DNA of 64,000 nt from Arenibacter sp. P308M17 (GTDB taxonomy: Bacteria; Bacteroidota; Bacteroidia; Flavobacteriales; Flavobacteriaceae): assembly GCF_003426735.1 (NCBI RefSeq), contig NZ_QVON01000003.1, positions 310,001 to 374,000 on the forward strand. Reading direction: 5' to 3'. The notes under the pieces were generated by a model. The model worked only from the letters and a program-made list of their open reading frames with translations, ran no database searches and had not been told where the DNA came from. Shown here piece after piece: positions 36,319 to 45,478 of this stretch. Within the stretch, counting starts at the first letter, position 1; every line of letters starts with the position of its first letter. A program made the translations under genes and the position numbers.

Positions 36319-39147
36319 ATGAAATATTCACTTAGACTCTCAATCATTACTTTTCTTTTTTTTCAATTCATATTTTCACAAAGTGGCGAGGTAACAGGAA
36401 ATTTGATCGATGCCGATTTTCAGGATCCGGTACCTTTTGCCAACATTCTGGTCAAAGGCACCACTATAGGCACTACTTCCGATTTTGACGGTAACTATAA
36501 GCTGACCCTGGAGGAGGGCATCCACACCCTAAGCTTTTCATTCCTCGGTTATAAAACCGTAGAAATAACCGATGTGGTCGTTAAGGCCAACGAGATTACC
36601 ACCATAAACGTAACTATGGAAACCCTGGCCGAAGGACTGGATGAAGTGGTGGTATCCGTAAGCGTTAAAAAAAATACCGAAACCGCGGTATTGGGCATCC
36701 AAAAAAAAGCGGTAAACCTTTTGGACGGTCTGTCGGCCGAAGCCTTCAAAAAATCGGGATCCAGTGACGTGGCCAGTGCCATCAAATCGGTGCCCGGGGT
36801 ATCGGTTCAAGGAGGTAAATACGTGTACGTTAGAGGCTTGGGCGATCGTTATACCAAATCCATTTTGAACGGAGTGGACATTCCCGGATTGGATCCGGAC
36901 AGAAACACGATTCAATTGGACATTTTTCCCACCAATATTATTGATAACATCTTGGTACTTAAATCGGCTTCTGCAGATTTGCCCGCAGACTTTACGGGTG
37001 GTATCGTTGATATCGTTACCAAGGACTATCCCACCAAAAAAGAGCACAGTATTTCCCTGGGAGGCAACTATAACCCAGATATGCACTTCAATGAAAACTA
37101 TTTGGACTATAAAGGAAGTTCTACAGATTTCCTAGGTTTCGACAATGGAAACCGAAGTGTTCCCATTAACCGAAATCAGGACATTCCAAGTACCTTTGAA
37201 TACAATCCACTATTGACGGCCATTACCAAAAAGTTCAATCCCGTACTATCTTCAATGAAATCAAATAGTGCAATGGACTATAGTTTTGGATTCACCACCG
37301 GCAATCAATACAATGTAGGCGAAGGCGAGAACAGATTGGGCTTTTTGGCCTCCCTTTCCTATAAAAATACCACCACTTTCTACGAAGATGCAGAAAACAA
37401 TTTCTACAGAAGAAATGCGGATACTTCAGTGTTCGAATTGGAAACGGATAGGACACAAACTGGTGATATAGGCAGAAACAACGTACTGGTGAGCGGTCTT
37501 TTGGGTACTTCGTTCAAGACCGAAAAATCCAAGTACAAACTAAATCTACTTCATATTCAGAACGGAGAATCTACGGCAGGTTATTTTAGCCAGACTCTGA
37601 ACTTCACGGATTTTATCAATTTCTCGAAAGATAACCTGGAATATACCCAGCGTTCCATCACCAACGCCTTGCTTAGTGGAATACACTCCAGCGAAGATGC
37701 TTCATGGACAACCGAATGGGCACTTTCCCCTACCCTTTCCAAAATTCAGGACAAGGACATTAGAACAACCTCTTTTAGGGTAGAGGATGGGGTATACTCC
37801 ATCCCACAGAATAACCAGCCAAAAAGAATCTGGAGGGACCTGGAAGAGATTAATGCCGTTGCCAAAGTGGATCTTACCAAAAAATACAACTTTCTGAAAA
37901 AAGATGCCAAATTAAAATTTGGCGCCTATGGCTCGTACAAGAACAGGGATTTTAGCATATTGAACTTCGAGATTGAGAACAATGGATCTACCACCAGGTT
38001 CAATGGTGTTGCGGACAATATTCTTTTGGAAGAAAACCTTTGGACCGTTAACAACAACTCTGGTTCCTATATTGATCCCGACATCTCGGTCGCGGAACCT
38101 GCCAACACCTATGAGGCAGTACAACAAAATATAGCAGGCTATGTATCGAATGAGTTTAAACTTGGACAAAAATTACGAACCATCCTTGGCCTAAGGGCAG
38201 AAAAATTTGAATCCAAATACACAGGTGAGGACAATAAGGATATCAATGACCCTGAAAAGGTTATTTATGATAATGAAACCATAATAGATAAGTTTGACCT
38301 TTTTCCTACGGCCAATTTAATTTATGAACTTACCGAAGAGGTAAACCTTAGGGGGTCCTATTCCCGTACTACAGCCAGACCTTCCTTTAAGGAAGCATCG
38401 ATTGCCAAGATATTCGATCCTTTGTCCAATAACACCTTTATCGGAAATATTGATTTGGATCCAACTTACATCAACAATTTCGATTTTAGGGTGGAATGGT
38501 TTGGTGAAAGTGCAGAGATGATCGCACTGAGCAGCTTTTATAAAAAATTCACCGACCCCATAGAGCTCACCTACTTTGAGTCCTCGTCGGATAACTTCAC
38601 CCCACAAAACCTTGGGGATGCAGACGTAATCGGATTGGAATTTGAACTAAGGAAAAACCTAGGGTTCCTTGCTGCCGCACTTCAGAATTTCAGCTTAAAT
38701 GTAAACACCTCCATCATTAAATCTACCCAGGTTTATAGTGAAAGTGAACGCAATCTTAGAACGTTGGGGCTTAGGGATGGCGAAACATTGGGAAAGGATA
38801 GGGAATTACAGGGGCAATCGCCTTACCTTGTCAATTCCGGGCTAAACTATGAAGGTGCCGAAAACGGTATCCAAATGGGCCTTAACTACAATGTACAGGG
38901 AAAAACATTGCAGGTAGTGGGCAACGGATTTGTACCTGACGTATATACCATGCCCTTTCACAATCTAAACTTTAACTTCTCAAAAAGTTTTGGCGAAAAC
39001 CAAAATCAGAGTGTTAGTTTTAAAATAAGCAATCTTTTGGATGATGATGTAGAAAGTGAATATGAATCCTATAAGGCAGAAAATAAGGCCTTTTCTAAAA
39101 GAAGTCCCGGAAGATCGTTCTCATTGGGCTACAACATAAAGTTTTAA
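36319..39147 (+). CDS. TonB-dependent outer-membrane receptor
   Basis: The 942-residue protein has a signal peptide (1-20, ending FIFSQ), a carboxypeptidase-regulatory-like domain (about 22-105, GEVTGNLIDADFQDPVPFAN), a plug domain (about 125-240 with GVSVQGGKYVYVRGLGDRYT and FTGGIVDIVTKDYP) and a beta-barrel ending in FSLGYNIKF with the terminal aromatic expected of barrel proteins. It imports an unknown ligand. Next to PhoR/PhoB-like genes and a lipoprotein, uptake of phosphate-bearing compounds is a reasonable guess. No SusD partner is present, so the upstream lipoprotein may substitute. Confidence 0.9.
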   Translation: MKYSLRLSIITFLFFQFIFSQSGEVTGNLIDADFQDPVPFANILVKGTTIGTTSDFDGNYKLTLEEGIHTLSFSFLGYKTVEITDVVVKANEITTINVTMETLAEGLDEVVVSVSVKKNTETAVLGIQKKAVNLLDGLSAEAFKKSGSSDVASAIKSVPGVSVQGGKYVYVRGLGDRYTKSILNGVDIPGLDPDRNTIQLDIFPTNIIDNILVLKSASADLPADFTGGIVDIVTKDYPTKKEHSISLGGNYNPDMHFNENYLDYKGSSTDFLGFDNGNRSVPINRNQDIPSTFEYNPLLTAITKKFNPVLSSMKSNSAMDYSFGFTTGNQYNVGEGENRLGFLASLSYKNTTTFYEDAENNFYRRNADTSVFELETDRTQTGDIGRNNVLVSGLLGTSFKTEKSKYKLNLLHIQNGESTAGYFSQTLNFTDFINFSKDNLEYTQRSITNALLSGIHSSEDASWTTEWALSPTLSKIQDKDIRTTSFRVEDGVYSIPQNNQPKRIWRDLEEINAVAKVDLTKKYNFLKKDAKLKFGAYGSYKNRDFSILNFEIENNGSTTRFNGVADNILLEENLWTVNNNSGSYIDPDISVAEPANTYEAVQQNIAGYVSNEFKLGQKLRTILGLRAEKFESKYTGEDNKDINDPEKVIYDNETIIDKFDLFPTANLIYELTEEVNLRGSYSRTTARPSFKEASIAKIFDPLSNNTFIGNIDLDPTYINNFDFRVEWFGESAEMIALSSFYKKFTDPIELTYFESSSDNFTPQNLGDADVIGLEFELRKNLGFLAAALQNFSLNVNTSIIKSTQVYSESERNLRTLGLRDGETLGKDRELQGQSPYLVNSGLNYEGAENGIQMGLNYNVQGKTLQVVGNGFVPDVYTMPFHNLNFNFSKSFGENQNQSVSFKISNLLDDDVESEYESYKAENKAFSKRSPGRSFSLGYNIKF

Positions 39148-39404
39148 ATTGAGCTACCTTGACGCAAAGCGTACGAGGTATCCGAGAGGCAAAACCGCTA
39201 CGCCACAAGAATTAGGATACAGGACAAAATCAACTCCTCAAAATTTTCCTTAATTTTTCACCCCAGATCCTAAAATCCACCTGAACGCAGTAGTCGGGCA
39301 GGGGAAAAATCGAGGAAAATCAGGCCCCCTTTAGGGCTTGGGGTATAACGGATTTTCCGAGAAGTTAAGACAATTTTTGTCATGTACTTAGCATTATAAT
39401 CAAT
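39148..39404. repeat. Inverted-end repeat element, family F, copy 1 (about 39214-39388)
   Basis: The spacer after the receptor gene holds an element with ends ATACAGGACAAAAT and ATTTTTGTCATGTACT and interior blocks AAAATTTTCCTTAATTTTTC, GAGGAAAATCAGGCCCC and TTTAGGGCTTGGGG. A second copy with better-preserved ends is at 42483-42654. Both lie at 3' ends of genes. Confidence 0.7.
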
Positions 39405-39407
39405 ATA

Positions 39408-39456
39408 AAAGAGGCTGGGTTCTTTGTTAAAAAACAAAGAACCCAGCCTCTTTTTT
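39408..39456 (+). terminator. Strong intrinsic terminator
   Basis: GAGGCTGGGTTCTTTGTT (39411-39428) pairs perfectly with 39433-39450 around an AAAA loop, and six T follow. It closes the receptor operon and separates it from the small T9SS genes. Confidence 0.9.
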
Positions 39457-39478
39457 GCATTTCATCGAATTTTTAAGT

Positions 39479-39518
39479 ATAATTTTAGCTACCGCCCAGC
39501 TGCTGCAGCTAAAATTAT
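39479..39518 (+). promoter_or_regulatory. 12-bp inverted repeat before the first mini-T9SS gene
   Basis: ATAATTTTAGCT (39479-39490) and AGCTAAAATTAT (39507-39518) are exact complements with a 16-base spacer. They lie just upstream of a near-consensus -7 box (ATTATTTG, about 39533-39540), so an operator is plausible. Confidence 0.4.
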
Positions 39519-39553
39519 TACATTTACGGTATATTATTTGCTGTTAAGTTTCT

Positions 39554-39871
39554 ATGAAGCAACTCTACTTAGTAGTAGCCTTACTTTTTTTCTCTTTTGG
39601 TTTTGGACAGGAACCCAAAACTAATGGGAGCGGAGCGGATATTCCTGGGTTTAAGATATATCCCAATCCTGTTACCAACGGAAGGGTGTATATCAGTACT
39701 TCCCTAAATGCTCCGAAACAAATTTTGGTTTTTGATATTTTTGGATCCCAAGTACTGGAAACCACCATTATTGGTTCCGAACTAAATGTCAGTGATCTGG
39801 ATGCCGGGGTTTATGTGTTAAGGGTAAACGAGAAAAACAAAATTGCTACAAGAAAGCTGATCATTAAATAG
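39554..39871 (+). CDS. Minimal T9SS type A sorting-domain protein, copy 1
   Basis: The 105-residue protein is a signal peptide (1-18, ending SFGFG), a short linker of about 15 residues, and a complete type A T9SS C-terminal domain: FKIYPNPV, ILVFDIFGSQV, LNVSDLDAGVYVLRV and the terminal TRKLIIK. There is no cargo domain. Such domains normally direct large proteins through the type IX system to the cell surface. A stand-alone copy could be a small surface or released protein, a competitor for the secretion machinery, or a remnant. A related gene follows 183 bases downstream. Position suggests it belongs to the PhoB-like regulon. Confidence 0.85.
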   Translation: MKQLYLVVALLFFSFGFGQEPKTNGSGADIPGFKIYPNPVTNGRVYISTSLNAPKQILVFDIFGSQVLETTIIGSELNVSDLDAGVYVLRVNEKNKIATRKLIIK

Positions 39872-40027
39872 TGTTTTCCCTCTTATAATAGCTGCGCGAA
39901 TTCCCTAATCACCTGATTTACAAGCGTTATTAAAGCAATAACAACACATTAAACAAGGTTTCACATACAAAAAACGCCCGTATACAACATTTAATACCAT
40001 TTTCCTAGCTGTTTTCCTATATTTACT

Positions 40028-40048
40028 GTATTGATCCCAAATCAATAC
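40028..40048 (+). promoter_or_regulatory. 8-bp inverted repeat before the second mini-T9SS start codon
   Basis: GTATTGAT and ATCAATAC are exact complements around CCCAA, ending 6 bases before the ATG at 40055. This is the same distance from the start codon as the larger repeat before the receptor gene. Confidence 0.4.
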
Positions 40049-40054
40049 TAACCT

Positions 40055-40378
40055 ATGAAGATATTTTACACCCTACTGTTCATGGTATTTTCTATGGCCA
40101 TTTCTGCACAGGAATTTGCTAAGGAGCCAGAAGACGGAAATATCCAAAACAACACTTTCAAATTATATCCCAATCCGGCCTATCAGGAGGTGGTCCATAT
40201 TACCACAAAGCATAATGGGGTAAAGGATGTAGTAATCTATGATGTTTTCGGAACCATAGTGCTACAGGACCGGATAACCAATACGCTTTTAAACATATCC
40301 AAATTGGCCCCGGGGGTTTACGTGCTACAAATTACCGAAAACCGGGTAACGATGACCAGAAAGTTGGTCGTGAAATAA
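40055..40378 (+). CDS. Minimal T9SS type A sorting-domain protein, copy 2
   Basis: The 107-residue paralogue has the same build as its neighbour: signal peptide (1-18, ending SAQ), a linker rich in E/D/N, and a sorting domain with FKLYPNPAYQ, VVIYDVFGTIV, LNISKLAPGVYVLQI and TRKLVVK. The two proteins differ clearly in sequence but are collinear, consistent with an old duplication. No cargo domain is present. Confidence 0.85.
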   Translation: MKIFYTLLFMVFSMAISAQEFAKEPEDGNIQNNTFKLYPNPAYQEVVHITTKHNGVKDVVIYDVFGTIVLQDRITNTLLNISKLAPGVYVLQITENRVTMTRKLVVK

Positions 40379-41036
40379 CCGCTCTTGGCAGCTTATTTTA
40401 TTTTCCGACCCCCCCATACACCATTACACATTCATTTCTTCTTAAAAGGCAATACTCGGAATACGGTTAAGTGGACTTCATACTTTTCCTCCATTGATTG
40501 GGAAGTTGAGGGATCAGTAACAATTGCTGTGTTTATGCCAATATTCTAATGGAAAAAATAGCTTCATAAAGACACTGCTTTTTAGCTTCATTTTCCGCAA
40601 GGGATCCCGGAGCGTATTTTGCCGTCCATGAAAGGTAAAAAGTGGCTTGAAAAGGAGCTATTTTAGCGCGTCAAAAAAGGGTTGGATCCAGCCTGTTTTT
40701 CCCTATTTTCATTTACGGCCTAACTATGGACTATCTATGGAGTATCTATGGAGTATCTATGGCTTATCCCCGGACAAGAAATTTGTTTTTATTGGTATTC
40801 ATGAATGCGCTGCATTTGGGCGATGCAAAAAATGAACAGAACACGAATTTGGGATAGAAAATTCTATCTTATTCCTATTCATACACAACTTTTGAGATTG
40901 ATCCAAGTTTAGCCCTATATCAATAAAACCATAAAATAGGAGCTCCACTCTGTTGTTATCATTGAACCCATCTTGGCTTTTCCAATTGGCTAAAAAATCG
41001 CTCTTTTGTCACCCTTGCGCCAGCCGGCCCGTTCAC
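40379..41036. other. Long spacer without a supported gene
   Basis: After the second mini-T9SS gene there are about 800 bases without a credible gene before the LuxE-like gene. The only features I can support are the 11-bp tandem array at 40725-40768 and the hairpin at 41037-41063. Confidence 0.55.
40725..40768 (+). repeat. Four tandem 11-bp units
   Basis: TATGGACTATC, TATGGAGTATC, TATGGAGTATC and TATGGCTTATC lie head to tail. The 11-base period is not a multiple of three, which argues against selection on coding; it is close to one helical turn, as in arrays of protein-binding sites. Confidence 0.75.
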
Positions 41037-41063
41037 TAAAATAACCCACCGGGTTATTTTTAT
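41037..41063 (+). terminator. Hairpin terminator upstream of the LuxE-like gene
   Basis: AAAATAACCC and GGGTTATTTTT pair around a short loop and end in a T-run. It may terminate an unseen transcript from the preceding spacer. Confidence 0.6.
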
Positions 41064-41180
41064 ACGCTTCGTCCTGTCTTTTTCTCCTTCCGTAGCCCTG
41101 CTATGCAACTTAAAAAAGCCTTCAATCAGACTCAATATAGCTAATTTTCACTTCAATCAAAAAAGTCAAGATGAGTTCAT

Positions 41181-41188
41181 TACTTTTG
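41181..41188 (+). promoter_or_regulatory. -7 promoter box of the LuxE-like gene
   Basis: TACTTTTG matches TAnnTTTG, 18 bases before the preferred ATG at 41206. Confidence 0.55.
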
Positions 41189-41205
41189 CAGTAGTGATCT
41201 ACAAT

Positions 41206-42183
41206 ATGCCTCTCGATACTATTTTTACAATAACAACGGACGAAGGGTTCAATGCCATGGCATTGAAAACGTTTCAGGCCCAATTTCATGAAAACGTGGT
41301 GTATAGGGAATTTTGCGGCCACATAGGAAAAAATGTATCCTCGGTTAAAACCATTGAAGAAATTCCCTTTCTGCCCATAGAATTTTTTAAATCCAAAAAA
41401 GTAATTTGCGGTTCATTTACGCCCCAGATTACCTTTACCAGCAGTGGCACTACTGGAAGTGAGGTAAGCAGGCATTCCGTAAAAAGTGTTGCCCTGTATG
41501 AAAATAGTTACCTTACTGCATTCAGGCAATTTTATGGGGATATAGAGGACTATTGCGTCCTGGCATTACTGCCCTCCTATCTGGAAAGGGAAGGTTCTTC
41601 CTTAATCCATATGGCCAACGACCTTATCAAAAAAAGTAAGCACCCCGAAAGTGGATTTTATTTGGATGATATTGGCCATTTAAAAAAGACCTTGATAGCA
41701 TTGGATGGCCACAATACCAAAATATTGTTACTGGGTGTTTCCTTTGCCCTATTGGACATGGCGGAAAAATACCGGTTGGAGCTAAAAAATACCATAGTTA
41801 TGGAAACCGGTGGTATGAAGGGACGAAAAAAGGAATTGATCCGGGAGGAATTGCACCAACGGCTAAAAAAAGGATTTGGAGTACAGGCCATCCATTCAGA
41901 ATATGGGATGACAGAGCTTTTGTCGCAAGCCTATTCCCAGGGCAACGGACGTTTCTTTGCCCCTAAATGGATGAAAGTCCTGACACGTGAAACCGAAGAC
42001 CCTTTTACCTTGCAGAACATGGGTAAAACGGGAGGGGTAAATATCATTGACCTGGCCAACAGGTACTCCTGCAGCTTTATAGCCACCCAAGATTTGGGAA
42101 AGGTGCATCCTGACGGAAGTTTTGAGATACTGGGCAGGTTTGACCATTCCGATATCAGGGGCTGTAATTTAATGGTGTTATAG
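41206..42183 (+). CDS. LuxE-like acyl-protein synthetase / acyl-activating enzyme
   Basis: The 325-residue protein resembles the LuxE/phenylacetate-CoA-ligase-like adenylate-forming group: TFTSSGTTGSEVSRH is the AMP-binding P-loop, LLLGVSFALLDMAE and MKGRKKELIREEL follow, and IHSEYGMTELLSQAY is the adenine-binding segment. It likely activates an acyl group; substrate unknown. I prefer ATG 41206 over GTG 41194 because the -7 box at 41181 would leave almost no leader for the latter. It is a single gene with its own promoter. Confidence 0.83.
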   Translation: MPLDTIFTITTDEGFNAMALKTFQAQFHENVVYREFCGHIGKNVSSVKTIEEIPFLPIEFFKSKKVICGSFTPQITFTSSGTTGSEVSRHSVKSVALYENSYLTAFRQFYGDIEDYCVLALLPSYLEREGSSLIHMANDLIKKSKHPESGFYLDDIGHLKKTLIALDGHNTKILLLGVSFALLDMAEKYRLELKNTIVMETGGMKGRKKELIREELHQRLKKGFGVQAIHSEYGMTELLSQAYSQGNGRFFAPKWMKVLTRETEDPFTLQNMGKTGGVNIIDLANRYSCSFIATQDLGKVHPDGSFEILGRFDHSDIRGCNLMVL

Positions 42184-42482
42184 GCCCATTATCCGGGTAG
42201 CTACAGGAAGGGAAGGTTATATGACTTTTAATTCATTCATCAATACTTGATGATTAGTGTATTATTAGACTAGTGTTATGTTTAAGGATGTTATGTTATT
42301 AAATTCAGGTCTCGACTCCGCTCGACCAGACAAACTATCGTCACTTCGAGCGCCCGCCCGTACCGAACGGCCCGTTCGGGCGGGCAGTCGAGAAGTCATT
42401 TAACGGTTAACTTAACACTAGTCCAAAGGGTATCTCCTATTTTAATTGGGGACAACGGGGAAAATTATAGTGTTTAATTCTG
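42184..42482. repeat. Spacer with families E and D
   Basis: AGGTCTCGACTCCGCTCG (family E, 42308) precedes a large G/C-rich family D palindrome at 42341-42399, TCACTTCGAGCGCCCGCCCG pairing with CGGGCGGGCAGTCGAGAAGT. Another D copy lies at 12702-12742. Confidence 0.7.
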
Positions 42483-42654
42483 AGTACATGACAAAATTCA
42501 ATTCCGTAAGATTTTCCCCAATTTTTAACCCCGACCCTAAAGGGAGAAATTGAGGAAAATCAGGCTCCCCTGCCTACCGGACAGGCAGGCTTTAGGGCTT
42601 GGGGTAAAACGGATTTTCCAAGAAACTTTGTTAAGACAATTTTTGTCATGTACT
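42483..42654. mobile_element. Inverted-end repeat element, family F, copy 2
   Basis: 172 bases with terminal inverted repeats AGTACATGACAAAATT and AATTTTTGTCATGTACT and imperfect subterminal complementarity (TTAACCCCGACCCTAAAG against CTTTAGGGCTTGGGGTAAAA). A small palindrome GCCTACCGGACAGGCAGGC interrupts it. AGTGTTTA occurs on both sides (42469 and 42656), a possible target-site duplication. No coding capacity. It ends 6 bases from the tyrS stop. Confidence 0.7.
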
Positions 42655-42660
42655 AAGTGT

Positions 42661-43956
42661 TTATTTAATCACCAGCACAAAATAATTCTTCTTCCCGCGC
42701 TGCAACAAAACAAACTTATTGTTGATAAGGTCTTCGGTGGTAATGATATAATCTTCCTTGACCTTTTCCTTATTTACCGAAATGGAATTTTGCTTCAATT
42801 CCCGTCTAGCCTCCCCGTTGGAAGCTAAAAAACCGGTTTTTGCCGCCAGGGCCCCGATCATATCCAAGCCGTTATCAATGTCTTCCTTGGATACCTCTGC
42901 CTGGGGAACGCCTTCAAACATTTCCAAAAATGTCTTTTCATCGAGCTTTTTTAAGTCGCTCGAAGTGGATTTTCCAAAGAGGATATCACTTGCCCTCACC
43001 GCATTGTCCAAATCTTCCTGCGAATGTACCATTACCGTGACCTCATCGGCCAAACGCTTTTGAAGCACCCTTAAATGCGGGGATTCCTTATGTGCCTGTA
43101 TCAAATTTTCTATTTCTTCCTTCGGTAAAAAGGTGAAGATTTTAATATATTTTTCGGCATCCCCATCCGAGGTGTTCAACCAATACTGATAAAACTTATA
43201 AGGAGATGTCCTTTCCGGATCCAACCAGATATTACCGCCTTCGGACTTCCCGAATTTGGTGCCATCCGCCTTGGTAATCAAAGGACAGGTAAGGGCAAAC
43301 CCTTTGCCCCCGCCAATTCTGCGAATAAGTTCCGTACCAGTGGTAATATTTCCCCACTGATCGCTACCGCCCATTTGCAGGGTACAATGGTATTCCTTGT
43401 ACAGGTGCAAAAAATCATATCCCTGCACCAGTTGATAGGTAAATTCCGTAAAGGACATACCTTCCTTGGCTTCGGCGGACAAACGCTTTTTTACAGAATC
43501 CTTGGCCATCATATAATTTACGGTAATATGCTTTCCTACATCCCGTATAAATGCCAAAAAGGAAAAATCCTTCATCCAATCATAGTTGTTCACCAGTACC
43601 GCACTATTGTCCTTTCCGCTATTAAAATCCAAAAAACGGGAAAGTTGTGCCTTTATGGCGGCCTGGTTATGGGCCAATGTGGCCTCATCCAGCAAATTTC
43701 GTTCGGTAGATTTACCCGAAGGGTCGCCGATCATCCCTGTGGCCCCACCGATCAACGCTAAAGGTTTATGGCCTGCCAACTGAAAATGGCGCAGCATCAT
43801 CACCCCTACCAAATGTCCTATGTGCAGGGAGTCTGCCGTTGGGTCTATTCCCACATAGGCAGATTGCATTCCGCTCAACAAATGTTCTTCCGTACCGGGC
43901 ATTGCATCGTGCAACATTCCTCTCCAAGTCAGTTCCTCTACAAAGTTCGTAGTCAT
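42661..43956 (-). CDS. tyrS: Tyrosyl-tRNA synthetase
   Basis: The 431-residue class I synthetase has HIGHL at 45-49, TyrRS-specific [10 protein letters not shown], the KMSKS-equivalent KFGKSEG, and a C-terminal S4-like domain starting about residue 360 ([19 protein letters not shown]). It charges tRNA-Tyr. Length fits the bacterial TyrS. It has its own TAnnTTTG promoter box upstream. Confidence 0.96.
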   Translation of the reverse strand: MTTNFVEELTWRGMLHDAMPGTEEHLLSGMQSAYVGIDPTADSLHIGHLVGVMMLRHFQLAGHKPLALIGGATGMIGDPSGKSTERNLLDEATLAHNQAAIKAQLSRFLDFNSGKDNSAVLVNNYDWMKDFSFLAFIRDVGKHITVNYMMAKDSVKKRLSAEAKEGMSFTEFTYQLVQGYDFLHLYKEYHCTLQMGGSDQWGNITTGTELIRRIGGGKGFALTCPLITKADGTKFGKSEGGNIWLDPERTSPYKFYQYWLNTSDGDAEKYIKIFTFLPKEEIENLIQAHKESPHLRVLQKRLADEVTVMVHSQEDLDNAVRASDILFGKSTSSDLKKLDEKTFLEMFEGVPQAEVSKEDIDNGLDMIGALAAKTGFLASNGEARRELKQNSISVNKEKVKEDYIITTEDLINNKFVLLQRGKKNYFVLVIK

Positions 43957-43986
43957 GCCGTAATTCTTCTAATTCAATAATAGTCG

Positions 43987-43994
43987 CAAATATA
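43987..43994 (-). promoter_or_regulatory. -7 promoter box of tyrS
   Basis: The minus strand reads TATATTTG, matching TAnnTTTG, about 30 bases before the tyrS ATG. Confidence 0.55.
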
Positions 43995-44061
43995 AAATAA
44001 TAGGTGGTTTAACTCCTTTCAAAAACGGAATAAATTGGAGACAATTGAGTAAATTTACCCC

Positions 44062-45069
44062 ATGATTTTAGTCACAGGAGGAACTGGATTGCTGGGAGCG
44101 CACCTTCTCTTGCATTTATTGCAATCGGGTACCACGGTAAAAGCCATACATAGGGAAAAGAGCAACCTAAAAGAGGTGGAAAAGGTATTTGGGTACTATA
44201 CCGACCAATCCCATACGCTTTTTCAAAAAATTATTTGGGTAAAGGCCGATCTCAACGACCTCCCGGCCTTGGAAATTGCTTTTGAAAATGTGACCCATGT
44301 GTACCACTGCGCGGCCTTAATTTCTTTTAACCCCAATGATTACGACCTATTGCGTGCGGTAAACTATGAAGGCACCAAAAATATTGTCAATCTTTGCATT
44401 GCCAACGGTGTTAAAAAATTGTGCTACTCCAGTTCCATTGGTACCATAGGGAGAACGATAGGCAACCAAATGGCTACCGAAGAAACGGATTGGAACGCTC
44501 AACCAAGCAACGTATACGCCATGTCCAAGATGGATGCCGAACTGGAAGTTTGGAGGGGCGCGCAAGAAAACGTTCCTGTGGTCATTGTAAATCCGGGGGT
44601 TATTCTTGGGCCTGGATTCTGGGAAACCGGAACCGGGATTCTATTTAAAACCGCATATAAGGCCAGTAAATATTATCCGCCGGGAGGAACAGGTTTCGTT
44701 ACCGTCTCTGATGTAGTGAAAATAATGACCCAATTAATGCAGTCTTCCATAACCAATGAAAGATATATCCTTGTGGCCAAAAATATGACCTACAAAGAAA
44801 TTCTAAACATGATTACGGAGGCCTTCGGCAAACCAGGTCCAAGCAAAGCCCTTAAATTTTGGCAATTGGAGGTGTTTAGGCGGTTGGATTGGCTTAGAAA
44901 CATTTTTTGGAACAGCGGAAGAAAACTGACCAAAAACTCGATCCAATCCCTAAAAAAAAACCAATTGTTCACGGCTAACAAAGTCCAAAAAGAACTAGGC
45001 TATTCCTTTGAAGCCCTGGATGGCGCCATAGAACTGTCCTGCAAAAAGTTTATGGAAGGGAATCCTTAG
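44062..45069 (+). CDS. NAD-dependent epimerase/dehydratase (extended SDR)
   Basis: The 335-residue protein starts with the Rossmann motif MILVTGGTGLLGAHL and has the SDR catalytic set: Ser in CYSSSIGTIGR and Tyr-x-x-x-Lys in VYAMSKMDAE. It resembles the dihydroflavonol-4-reductase-like branch of extended SDRs; substrate unknown. Its last 20 bases overlap the 3' end of the convergent DUF4296 gene. Confidence 0.88.
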   Translation: MILVTGGTGLLGAHLLLHLLQSGTTVKAIHREKSNLKEVEKVFGYYTDQSHTLFQKIIWVKADLNDLPALEIAFENVTHVYHCAALISFNPNDYDLLRAVNYEGTKNIVNLCIANGVKKLCYSSSIGTIGRTIGNQMATEETDWNAQPSNVYAMSKMDAELEVWRGAQENVPVVIVNPGVILGPGFWETGTGILFKTAYKASKYYPPGGTGFVTVSDVVKIMTQLMQSSITNERYILVAKNMTYKEILNMITEAFGKPGPSKALKFWQLEVFRRLDWLRNIFWNSGRKLTKNSIQSLKKNQLFTANKVQKELGYSFEALDGAIELSCKKFMEGNP

Positions 45070-45478
45070 TGTTCTCCGGTTTTTTATTAAGGTTCGGGTT
45101 CAACTTTTCTTTGGTCTTATTTATAGAATCCTGCTTCTGCTGCCTTTCTTCTTCAAAAAATTTTTCCCGCTTCTCCAATCTATCCTTGACCTTGGTATAG
45201 ATGGACTCATATACCGTGGGAATAGAGGCATAATAGGTATCACTTTTTACAAATTGAAGGCTATCTATTCCATACTTGTCATAAATATACCCCATAGGTT
45301 TTATGTCATATTCGTTTAAAACGCCTTCATTAATAATTTTACCGGCATTTATTAATGAAATGTCGTATAAAATGCTGGCCATCTTGGCTTCCGGAATAAG
45401 ATTTTCCGGTTTTTCCACCACCTTTTCATTACAAGAAAAAAACAGCCCTAGGAAAATGGCAACAATATATTTTTGCAT
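45050..45478 (-). CDS. DUF4296 lipoprotein
   Basis: The 142-residue protein starts with a lipoprotein signal (MQKYIVAIFLGLFFSC, lipobox Cys16), then a DUF4296 core (about 25-100, LIPEAKMASILYDISLINAG) and a charged, Lys/Glu-rich tail. The family is Bacteroidota-specific and of unknown function, and is commonly encoded next to dihydroorotase as here. Its start shares one base with the pyrC stop. Confidence 0.85.
   Translation of the reverse strand: MQKYIVAIFLGLFFSCNEKVVEKPENLIPEAKMASILYDISLINAGKIINEGVLNEYDIKPMGYIYDKYGIDSLQFVKSDTYYASIPTVYESIYTKVKDRLEKREKFFEEERQQKQDSINKTKEKLNPNLNKKPENTKDSLP

Noticed and set aside
40647-40835. 62-codon open frame across the 11-bp tandem array
   Set aside because: Codon use is unlike the neighbours, there is no promoter or signal, and the repeat period of 11 is incompatible with a repeated protein motif under selection.
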